Shown piece after piece: positions 1 to 5,132 of a stretch of DNA of 6,515 bases. The notes beneath the pieces are model-generated. The model saw only the letters and a program-made list of their open reading frames with translations, was not told the origin of the DNA and made no database searches. The first letter of the stretch is position 1. Each line of letters starts with the position of its first letter. Source of the DNA: Clostridiales bacterium UBA2432 (lineage in GTDB: Bacteria; Bacillota; Clostridia; Lachnospirales; Vallitaleaceae); assembly GCA_002342805.1 (NCBI GenBank), contig DDQW01000051.1, forward strand, positions 42,955-49,469. The letters run 5' to 3'. The translations under genes were made by a program, and so were the position numbers.

Positions 1-414
1 ATTGTGGTTCTTTTCACTTTCATAAATACAAAGACTGTCTACAATATTGATACAAATACTTTTATGCACTTCCACATAATCATTACCACGCATTTCTTGT
101 TCGCTGTGGAGTTTGCTCCAATAAAAAAGACTTCTCTTTCGATATATCTTACCTGCATTGACTTGCATCTCAACGTCTACATATTGTCCATTCATTAACT
201 TCACTTTAATATCAAAAATCACTTCTTTTTCATCTTCTTTTTCTCTTATTGAAAACGGATTTTTATGTTCGATTGCAGTAATCTTCTCTGTTCCTTTTCG
301 TTCTAATAGAGCATTGAGTAGATGCATCAACAACTGTTTTGAAGGTTCTTCATCCCTTCCAAACACTGCTTTAAATAATAAATCGTTTGTTAATTTATAT
401 CGTTTTTTTGACAT
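1..414 (-). CDS. Rpn family recombination-promoting nuclease / PDDEXK_2 putative transposase, N-terminal part
   Basis: I read this frame directly on the minus strand: ATG at 414-412, then 138 open codons to the left edge, so the 3' end lies outside the window. A ribosome binding site (AAGGGAGAG, 419-427) sits four bases before the ATG. The start (KLTNDLLFKAVFG) is the typical opening of the Rpn/PDDEXK_2 family. It is followed by LLNALL at about residues 32-37 and the nuclease core: D68 in VIFDIKV, then D80-V-E82-M-Q84, the D...ExQ version of PD-(D/E)XK. RSLFYWSKL (residues 94-102) and the strand KSICINIV are also family features. Family members are usually about 280-310 residues, so roughly half is seen. 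Known members (E. coli RpnA-E) are DNA endonucleases that stimulate RecA-independent recombination and have been tied to phage defence. Palindromic element A lies about 90 bp upstream. The family call is secure; activity is inferred. Confidence 0.88.
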   Translation of the reverse strand, partial: MSKKRYKLTNDLLFKAVFGRDEEPSKQLLMHLLNALLERKGTEKITAIEHKNPFSIREKEDEKEVIFDIKVKLMNGQYVDVEMQVNAGKIYRKRSLFYWSKLHSEQEMRGNDYVEVHKSICINIVDSLCIYESEKNHN

Positions 415-484
415 ACAGCTCTCCCTTACCTTTTCTTATAAGTATAGCTGAACATCTACATAGTTTATATCCCACTTTTGACTT

Positions 485-512
485 AAAAACACACACATTC
501 ATGAATGCCCAC
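485..512 (-). terminator. terminator-like hairpin with T-run at the left edge of element A
   Basis: On the minus strand CATTC-AT-GAATG forms a perfect 12-nt palindrome (497-508), extended outward mainly by G-T pairs, and runs into TTTTT (485-489). It would end transcripts leaving the AraC-type gene after they cross element A. The stem is weaker than in copies B and C, and it overlaps the left arm of the large palindrome, so the two folds would compete. Confidence 0.28.
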
Positions 513-691
513 ACATAAAAAACATGCATTGTCACAAACCGTAGATTTTCTTCGCGAAGAGAAAGAAATCATGCAAATAGGGATTCCTCTAGCTGAGTGA
601 CAGCGAGTTTGGAATCCCTTGCATGATTTCTTGATAAAGCGATTAGAAAATCTAAGTGAAGTGAATCGGCATGTTTTTTATGTGTTGGCAT
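505..691 (-). repeat. 187-bp palindromic element, copy A
   Basis: This is the most diverged of three copies of the same 187-bp element, about 16 differences from copy C by hand count. Terminal arms 505-527 and 669-691 are inverted repeats of 23 bp with one mismatch. Inside them, TAGATTTTCT (542-551) pairs with AGAAAATCTA (644-653), the arm beginning AAGAAATCATGCAA pairs with TTGCATGATTTCTT, and GGGATTCC pairs with GGAATCCC (core 580-618). The apical CTGTC/GACAG stem of B and C is broken here (CTAGC/GACAG). The right end overlaps the last codons and stop of the AraC-type gene by 14 bp. Similarity to B and C continues leftward through AAAAACACACACATTC, and weakly to an AACATCT near 451. It is likely a MITE-like or structured intergenic repeat. 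I see no target-site duplication at the 187-bp limits. Confidence 0.93.
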
Positions 692-1544
692 TTCCCTTTA
701 CCGGTACCCAGTACTCGGATTTATACTCGGGGGAACTTGGATCTCCAGGCATATATACTTCCAGCTCAGTTGTTCCTGCGTGTTCAAAGTCTACAGAAGG
801 AAACCATTCAGAATATATTCTCTGAATCACTTTTTGCAAACTCTCCGGCAAAGGTCCGGTTGCTTCAAACACAGCATAGGTACTTGCCGGAATCGTTTTT
901 TCTTCCCATCCATCTTTTGAAAAATCATTTTTTTCAATCATGATTCCGTAGTCAAAAACACTTTCATCCATGTTCATATCGGCACAAACACCCAGAACAC
1001 CCATGGGGCCCATATGCTCCATTAATATTGCATATTCGCCGTTATCCATGACTTCATTCCAAAACTTTGGAATGATCTTGAAGTTTTCTCCATCTTTAAC
1101 AGTTACTTTCTTGACAGGTCCAACAACAGTAAAACTTTCTTTTTCAACGATTTTTACTTTCATTTCCTCAACTCCTTTTATTTGCAATTGAAAGGTTAAT
1201 TTAGGTTGCATGTTCAAGTAGGGTTTTTGGCTTCGTACCTTTGTCGGCGAATAACCAAATTGACGCTTGAAAGATTTCGAAAATCCTTCCGGTGTTTGAT
1301 ACCCATACTTGAATGCAATCTCGATGATTTTTTCATCGGTCATTAATAAATCATTGGCCGCTAATGCTAATCGACGGTTACGAATGTATTCACCTAAGGT
1401 TAAACCTGTAACCACATGAAACAAACGTAGAAAGTGAAACTTTGAACAACATGCAATCTTTGCCACTTCCTCCATCTCAATCTCTTCTTGCATCTTAGTT
1501 TCCACATAACTCAATGCTTTCTGAAACGCTTCTAAACCTGTCAT
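678..1544 (-). CDS. AraC-family transcriptional regulator with C-terminal GyrI-like effector-binding domain
   Basis: A 288-residue cytoplasmic regulator. The N-terminal AraC DNA-binding domain spans about residues 8-105, with a first helix-turn-helix at 27-47 (VAKIACCSKFHFLRLF) and a second at 73-104 (IAFKYGYQTPEGFSKSFKR, then the classic FGYSPTKVR). After a short linker, residues about 126-284 form a GyrI-like (SOUL/Rob/BltR-type) small-molecule domain, recognised by VKIVEKESFTVVGP at its start, LPESLQKVIQRIYSEWFPS, and the terminal LEVYMPGDPSS...EYWVPVK. This architecture usually senses a hydrophobic or cationic compound; the ligand here is unknown. The start is supported by GGGAGG at five bases' distance. 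There is no convincing promoter, only a TATAAA-like -10 in the 82-bp gap upstream. The last residues, GNANT and the stop, come from element A, so the ancestral C-terminus appears to have been replaced just after YWVPVK. Confidence 0.92.
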   Translation of the reverse strand: MTGLEAFQKALSYVETKMQEEIEMEEVAKIACCSKFHFLRLFHVVTGLTLGEYIRNRRLALAANDLLMTDEKIIEIAFKYGYQTPEGFSKSFKRQFGYSPTKVRSQKPYLNMQPKLTFQLQIKGVEEMKVKIVEKESFTVVGPVKKVTVKDGENFKIIPKFWNEVMDNGEYAILMEHMGPMGVLGVCADMNMDESVFDYGIMIEKNDFSKDGWEEKTIPASTYAVFEATGPLPESLQKVIQRIYSEWFPSVDFEHAGTTELEVYMPGDPSSPEYKSEYWVPVKGNANT

Positions 1545-1626
1545 ATCGGCCTCCCATTTATTAATCTAGATTTATATTAACACTTTCTAAGGGGTTGTAC
1601 CTGTCTTTTTTTGCTTGATTGTGACA

Positions 1627-2199
1627 TTAATTCTGTAACTTTCTTATCGTATAATTTATTTTATTAGCATCTTTTTTATAGGCTTTAATCTTCCATTTTT
1701 CTAAAAAAGATATTGTATCAGACAACTTTTGTTCAATAATCTGATCTAGAATCAAATTGATAACTTCTCTATTAACCGTCCTAAATTCTTCTACTAATGC
1801 TTCTTCACCATCACTAGGCACACTAATAATTTTATTTAGCATTTCTTCTGCAAAAATCGGCTTATAGACTTCCCATCCATAATCCGTGAAAACGATCATC
1901 GGCAATCTACCGTCATATGATATTTTCAGGTAATTGTGCTTAATCATCCAATCCACAAGCACTTCAATATCCGCCATTTTCATTTGACTATAATAACCAT
2001 AACTCGGACACTGATCCAATGCATGTTCTAAAACTTTTTTATCCTTTGATCCTTTTAAAATTTTAACTAGCATTGCTCTTCCGGCTTTACCTATAATCTC
2101 ATCTGCCGCTCTAAGTATCTTAGCAATTTCTTCATTCTTTAATTGTTTGATATGCCTTGTATCATTTAAGGCTATTCTGATCTTTGCTTTTCTGGCCAT
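1627..2199 (-). CDS. RQC-minor-1-like winged-helix DNA-binding protein
   Basis: A 190-residue soluble protein with no signal peptide or membrane segment. Residues about 24-115 resemble a free-standing RQC (RecQ C-terminal) winged helix: IAKILRAADEIIGKAGR, then AMLVKILKGSKDKKVLEH, a YGYYSQM turn, a recognition-helix region ADIEVLVDWMIKHNYLKI, and the wing YDGRLPMIVFTDYGWEVYKP. In RecQ this domain binds duplex or branched DNA, but no helicase or zinc domain is encoded here. It matches my recollection of the small RQC-minor-1 family of Firmicutes, whose role is not established. The C-terminal 60 or so residues are helical and charged, with no domain I recognise. The ATG at 2199 has a modest purine-rich GGTGTGAG three bases upstream, and a perfect extended -10 lies at 2241-2249 in the flank of element B. 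It is followed 82 bp later by the AraC-type gene; no clear terminator separates them, so co-transcription is possible. Confidence 0.75.
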   Translation of the reverse strand: MARKAKIRIALNDTRHIKQLKNEEIAKILRAADEIIGKAGRAMLVKILKGSKDKKVLEHALDQCPSYGYYSQMKMADIEVLVDWMIKHNYLKISYDGRLPMIVFTDYGWEVYKPIFAEEMLNKIISVPSDGEEALVEEFRTVNREVINLILDQIIEQKLSDTISFLEKWKIKAYKKDANKINYTIRKLQN

Positions 2200-2235
2200 A
2201 AACTCACACCAACTTCCCTTAAAGTTTTTATTGCA

Positions 2236-2303
2236 TCATTATTATATCATGGATTTTGCACATCTTTCTACCTTACGATATTCAAAAACACGCACATTCT
2301 TGA
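2236..2303 (-). repeat. extended left flank shared by elements B and C (B copy)
   Basis: Outside the 187-bp palindrome, B and C remain alike leftward to 2236 (equivalent to 2794 in C). Shared blocks are CATTATTATATCATGGATTT, then ACATCTT.CTA..TTACGATA.TC, then AAAAACACGCACATTCTTGA. The B copy is 24 bp shorter than the C copy; the missing part lies between two TTGC repeats in C. The flank holds the extended -10 used for the downstream RQC-like gene and the T-run of the terminator-like hairpin. The repeating unit is therefore about 255 bp in B and 279 bp in C. Confidence 0.8.
2241..2249 (-). promoter_or_regulatory. extended -10 promoter for the RQC-like gene
   Basis: The minus strand reads TGATATAAT, a perfect extended -10 (TGnTATAAT). 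Transcription would start near 2234, leaving about 35 nt of leader before the ATG at 2199, which fits the gene. No good -35 lies 16-18 bp upstream, but extended -10 promoters can work without one. The same nine bases recur at 2799-2807 in the flank of element C. Confidence 0.5.
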
Positions 2304-2311
2304 ATGCCCGC
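2284..2311 (-). terminator. terminator-like hairpin with T-run at the left edge of element B
   Basis: The minus strand reads GCGGGCATTC-AA-GAATGTGCGT, a ten-pair stem with one G-G mismatch and two G-T pairs, followed by GTTTTTG. It lies after the Rpn fragment and before the extended -10 of the RQC-like gene, so it could insulate the two. It shares bases with the outer arm of the palindrome, making the folds mutually exclusive. Confidence 0.38.
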
Positions 2312-2490
2312 ACATGAAAAACATGCTTTATCACAAACCGTAAATTTTCTTCGCGAAAAGAAAGAAATCATGCAAAATGGGATTCCTCTGTCTGAGCGAC
2401 AGCGAGTTTGGAATCCCTTGCATGATTTCTTGTCTAAGCGATTAGAAAATCTAGGTAAAGCGAATCGGCATGTTTTTTATGTGTGGGCAT
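2304..2490 (-). repeat. 187-bp palindromic element, copy B
   Basis: Nearly identical to copy C (about 4 differences in 187 bp). The terminal arms 2304-2326 and 2468-2490 are inverted repeats. The internal arms are as in C, and the core 2379-2417 carries the intact apical hairpin CTGTC-TGAGC-GACAG. Transcribed on either strand it would fold into one long interrupted hairpin. Its right end encodes the last five codons and stop of the Rpn fragment. The whole copy, with its flank, is in direct repeat with C about 0.56 kb away. Confidence 0.95.
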
Positions 2491-2797
2491 TCCCTATTTG
2501 CTTGATTTCTTCCACTGATAAATCGATTAAATCTGCTATATCTTCAGGGCTCAAGCCCATTTTTAAAGCTTTTTGTGCCATTTCAACTTTTGTTTTATTC
2601 ACGACTTGTTCTATCCCTTCTTCTATTCCTTTTTCGTAGGCTATTCGTTCTCGCGTACGCTGGTCCATCAAATATTTTTCATGGGCTTCGATGCGTTCTC
2701 GTAGGAGATCATCTTCAGATATTTTTGAATATTCTTCATTTACCACCTTAAACACATCCTCTCTTTTCACTAACTCATTAATCATTTCATCTGTCAT
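2477..2797 (-). pseudogene. isolated C-terminal part of an Rpn/PDDEXK_2 family protein
   Basis: The 106-codon frame matches only the C-terminal third of Rpn/PDDEXK_2 proteins. It has an acidic helical stretch (EEYSKISEDDLLRERIEAHEKYLMDQRTR split over residues 22-50), then YEKGIEEGIEQ, and a closing AQKALKMGLSPEDIADLI followed by LSVEEIKQI, a typical C-terminal helical motif of the family. The whole nuclease core is absent. The ATG at 2797 lies directly after a TATAAT (2799-2804) and has no ribosome binding site, so that start is doubtful; a start at residue 5 is possible. An in-frame TAG lies about 24 bases upstream. The last residues GNAHT and the stop come from element B. The simplest reading is a remnant trapped between elements B and C. 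Alternatively it is a free-standing counterpart of RpnS, the C-terminal product that antagonises full-length Rpn in other bacteria; the lack of internal stops leaves that open. Confidence 0.72.
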
Positions 2798-2885
2798 TAT
2801 TATATCATGGATTTTTGCCTAAGCGTATATTTTATTATTGCACATCTTGCTATTTTACGATACTCAAAAACACGCACATTCTTGA
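2794..2885 (-). repeat. extended left flank of element C, with a D-type end inside it
   Basis: This flank matches that of element B (from 2236) but contains 24 extra bases. Within it, 2827-2847 matches the right terminal repeat of element D (5300-5320) in 20 of 21 positions, the difference being C for G in TTGCACATCT versus TTGGACATCT. The flank is thus a mosaic joining the ABC family to the D family. It begins at the first codon of the Rpn fragment and ends at the palindrome. Confidence 0.75.
2799..2807 (-). promoter_or_regulatory. extended -10 sequence upstream of the Rpn fragment
   Basis: The minus strand reads TGATATAAT, identical to the site before the RQC-like gene. Transcription would start near 2792, inside the open frame that begins at 2797, so it could only serve an internal start such as the Met codon at 2785-2783, with essentially no leader. 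This makes it a copied sequence of doubtful function here. Confidence 0.3.
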
Positions 2886-2893
2886 ATGCCCGC
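2866..2893 (-). terminator. terminator-like hairpin with T-run at the left edge of element C
   Basis: This is the same structure as in copy B: GCGGGCATTC-AA-GAATGTGCGT followed by GTTTTTG on the minus strand. It lies downstream of the chemoreceptor gene, after the long palindrome, and could end its transcript. The outer arm of element C uses the same bases, so only one fold can form at a time. Confidence 0.38.
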
Positions 2894-3072
2894 ACATAAA
2901 AAACATGCTTTGTCACAAACCGTAGATTTTCTTCGCGAAAAGAAAGAAATCATGCAAAATGGGATTCCTCTGTCTGAGCGACAGCGAGTTTGGAATCCCT
3001 TGCATGATTTCTTATCTAAGCGATTAGAAAATCTAGGTAAAGCGAATCGGCATGTTTTTTATGTGTGGGCAT
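2886..3072 (-). repeat. 187-bp palindromic element, copy C
   Basis: This is the best-preserved copy. Nested inverted pairs are 2886-2908 with 3050-3072 (23 bp, one mismatch), TAGATTTTCT 2923-2932 with 3026-3035 (perfect), 2944-2957 with 3000-3013 (14 bp, perfect), GGGATTCC 2961-2968 with GGAATCCC 2992-2999, and an apical CTGTC 2970-2974 with GACAG 2980-2984 around a TGAGC loop. The right end lies five bases after the stop of the chemoreceptor gene. All three copies have AGGG just outside this end on the minus strand, which may be a target preference or part of the element. It encodes no transposase. It resembles a MITE or a structured intergenic repeat; no named family is recognised. Confidence 0.95.
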
Positions 3073-3077
3073 AACCC

Positions 3078-5051
3078 TTACTCTGTCTTAAACCGCTTCA
3101 ACAGATCTTCGAGTTTTCCGGATAAGGCACGAAGCTCTTCGGAAGAACTGCTAACTGAACGCACAGTCTCTGCCTGCACTTCCATAGAAGCTGTAACTTC
3201 TTCCGAGGCTGCGGCAGTTTCTTCTGAAACCGCTGAAATATTCTCAATGGAACCGACAACTTCTTCTTTTTTTGCCGAGATTTCATTGACTTTATTAGTG
3301 GCTTGTTCAATCATTCGTGTAATATCTTCAATGACTGAGAAAATAACTTGGAATGAGGCCTCAACTTCTTTTACCGATGTATTTTGCAAGTCGCCACTTT
3401 CTTTAACCACACTCATAATCTCTGTCGTTTGACTAGATTGGTCCTGAATCTCTTGAATATGTTGTTGAATCTCTTTAACCGCATTGGCAGATTCTTCGGA
3501 TAATTTGCGAATCTCTTCTGCAACAACAGCAAAACCTCGTCCGTGTTCACCAGCGCGGGCTGCTTCTATGGACGCATTTAAGGCTAATAGATTAGTTTGG
3601 TCAGCAATGGAATAAATCGTCCCAACAATGGTTCCGATGGTATGACTCTTGCTATCTAAGTTATTGACGGCATCCTCTATACGTAAAATTGCGGAATCAC
3701 TTTCGATTGAGCGTTCACGTAATGTTTTGATCACTGTATTTGATTTTTCATTTTGCTCTTTTACATTATCCGCTTTGTCGGTCATTTCTTGAATGTAGGT
3801 CAACAATTGATCTAGAGATGTATTTAGCTCATTGGCTTTAATAACGCCCATCTCGGAGTCTTTGGCCTGATCACTGGCACCGAGCGCAATCTCTTGCACT
3901 GTTTTAGATACTTCTTCCGCCGACATTAGTGCTGTCTCTGCATCTTTAGATAATCCCTCAGACGCTGAACTCACGCTTTCAGACGCATGTTTGGTTTCAC
4001 TCACCAGATGACTCACATTATCCAGCATGGCATTAAAGGCCTTGGCCATATGGGCAATTTCGTCTTTTCCTTTAATCTGGACCCGTGCGGAAAAGTCGCC
4101 TTCTTTAACCGTATTCATGACATTTTGCAGTTTTTCCACCGGCTTTGTAATCATTCTAGAAAAAATTGCGCTAATCAAAATAACGATAGCAAAAGTAATC
4201 AATCCAATAAAAATAATTTGAATTAAAATTGGCAATGCTTTATTAATAAATTCTGCATTATCAAGTGCAACCATCACTGTCCATCCGGTTTCTTTGACTT
4301 CACGATAGATACCGAATCGATTCATATTATTATAACGATAAAAAACAGTACCGCTAGTACTTTGAGTGATTGCCTCTTTTATCTCCGGAATCGGAACCTC
4401 TTCACCAATAACTGTTTCATCTTTATGCGTAAGCACATTTCCTGCACGATCTAAAATAAAGGGATATCCTGACTCAAGAATTTGTATGGCATTCATCTCC
4501 GCGTTTAAAGATGCGACATTGATATCTGCTGCAAGGACCCCGACAATGGAATCATCTCGTCCATAGATTGGGACAGCAACCGAGGTAATAATCGTTCCAT
4601 CGGTTGCATTGATATAAGGATCTGTCCATATAACGCTCTCCGATTCCACTGCATCTTGGTACCATGGCCGGTCTGTTGGATCATACCCCTCCGGCAAGTC
4701 TGCATCTGGGTAGATATAGAACTCTTTATTCTTGTATCCAACATAAACGTTACTTACTTTATCAAATTCGTCGATATAATTTGCAAATTCATGCATTAAT
4801 GCACGCGTGTCCCGTTCATAATAGGCTTTTTGCAAGCTTTCATTAATACGCATAACACTCAGTGCGTGCCGATATGTTTCCATATCTTTGGATATACTCT
4901 CGGACATCTCGTCAACTAATGACTCTGTCACTTCACGAATTTCCTCCAAAAATATGCTTTGGGTTTTTAGAAAGGATAATCCTCCAAGCGCAGTCAGTGC
5001 AAATAAAATGGTAATAATAAATGTAAGACTTAATTTCATTCTAAGTTTCAT
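3078..5051 (-). CDS. methyl-accepting chemotaxis protein with dCache sensor
   Basis: A 657-residue inner-membrane chemoreceptor. Membrane segment 1 is about residues 8-28, the extracellular dCache_1 sensor about 35-268, membrane segment 2 about 272-297, HAMP about 298-350, and the cytoplasmic signalling domain follows to the end. The hairpin tip that contacts CheA and CheW is unmistakable (IADQTNLLALNASIEAARAG at 481-500, then EHGRGFAVVAEEIRKL). Glutamate-rich helices on both sides are candidate methylation regions. In the sensor, Y123, R128, W130, Y131, Y146 and D176 match the layout of amino-acid-binding dCache domains (RxWY, then PY, then AAD). N148 stands where an Asp is common after that Tyr, so the ligand class is only suggested. 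AAGGAGG lies five bases before the ATG and a sigma-28-like promoter upstream. Length and ending are normal. It is an orphan receptor; no other chemotaxis gene is in the window. Confidence 0.96.
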   Translation of the reverse strand: MKLRMKLSLTFIITILFALTALGGLSFLKTQSIFLEEIREVTESLVDEMSESISKDMETYRHALSVMRINESLQKAYYERDTRALMHEFANYIDEFDKVSNVYVGYKNKEFYIYPDADLPEGYDPTDRPWYQDAVESESVIWTDPYINATDGTIITSVAVPIYGRDDSIVGVLAADINVASLNAEMNAIQILESGYPFILDRAGNVLTHKDETVIGEEVPIPEIKEAITQSTSGTVFYRYNNMNRFGIYREVKETGWTVMVALDNAEFINKALPILIQIIFIGLITFAIVILISAIFSRMITKPVEKLQNVMNTVKEGDFSARVQIKGKDEIAHMAKAFNAMLDNVSHLVSETKHASESVSSASEGLSKDAETALMSAEEVSKTVQEIALGASDQAKDSEMGVIKANELNTSLDQLLTYIQEMTDKADNVKEQNEKSNTVIKTLRERSIESDSAILRIEDAVNNLDSKSHTIGTIVGTIYSIADQTNLLALNASIEAARAGEHGRGFAVVAEEIRKLSEESANAVKEIQQHIQEIQDQSSQTTEIMSVVKESGDLQNTSVKEVEASFQVIFSVIEDITRMIEQATNKVNEISAKKEEVVGSIENISAVSEETAAASEEVTASMEVQAETVRSVSSSSEELRALSGKLEDLLKRFKTE

Positions 5052-5088
5052 GGCATCCTCCTTGATTATGTTTTCATTCCACTTATAT

Positions 5089-5116
5089 GTATCGGACGGT
5101 TTGTGTGAAAGCTTTA
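5089..5116 (-). promoter_or_regulatory. sigma-28 (SigD/FliA)-type promoter of the chemoreceptor gene
   Basis: The minus strand reads TAAA (5116-5113), a 16-bp spacer, then TCCGATAC (5096-5089). The SigD consensus of Firmicutes is TAAA, 14-16 bp, GCCGATAT, so six of eight -10 positions match at correct spacing. Transcription would begin near 5082, about 30 nt before the ATG at 5051, leaving room for the AAGGAGG at 5057-5063. Motility sigma control is what is expected of a chemoreceptor, which supports the call. The promoter begins 16 bp inside the gap left by element D. Confidence 0.68.
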
Positions 5117-5132
5117 ATTATTTTTAGTAAAA

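Noticed and set aside
158..451. Plus-strand frame at the left end as a gene
   Set aside because: It is antisense to the Rpn N-terminal coding region, which has clear family motifs and a ribosome binding site.
505..691. Target-site duplications flanking the 187-bp element
   Set aside because: No direct repeat longer than one or two bases flanks any copy at these limits, and the true left boundary is uncertain because similarity continues beyond the palindrome.
505..3072. CRISPR array
   Set aside because: The repeats are 187 bp, only three, and separated by genes or kilobases, with no short regular spacers.
2886..3074. A 62-codon plus-strand frame through the 187-bp element (also in B, extending further right)
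   Set aside because: The frame follows from the palindrome's base order. Copy A has an in-frame TGA at 598-600, the B/C differences are split evenly between silent and replacement changes, and there is no ribosome binding site.
3052..3432. Plus-strand frames opposite the chemoreceptor, regulator and hydrolase genes, and the shorter minus-strand frames inside the chemoreceptor
   Set aside because: They are antisense or out-of-frame to well-supported genes, lack ribosome binding sites, and show no recognisable domain.
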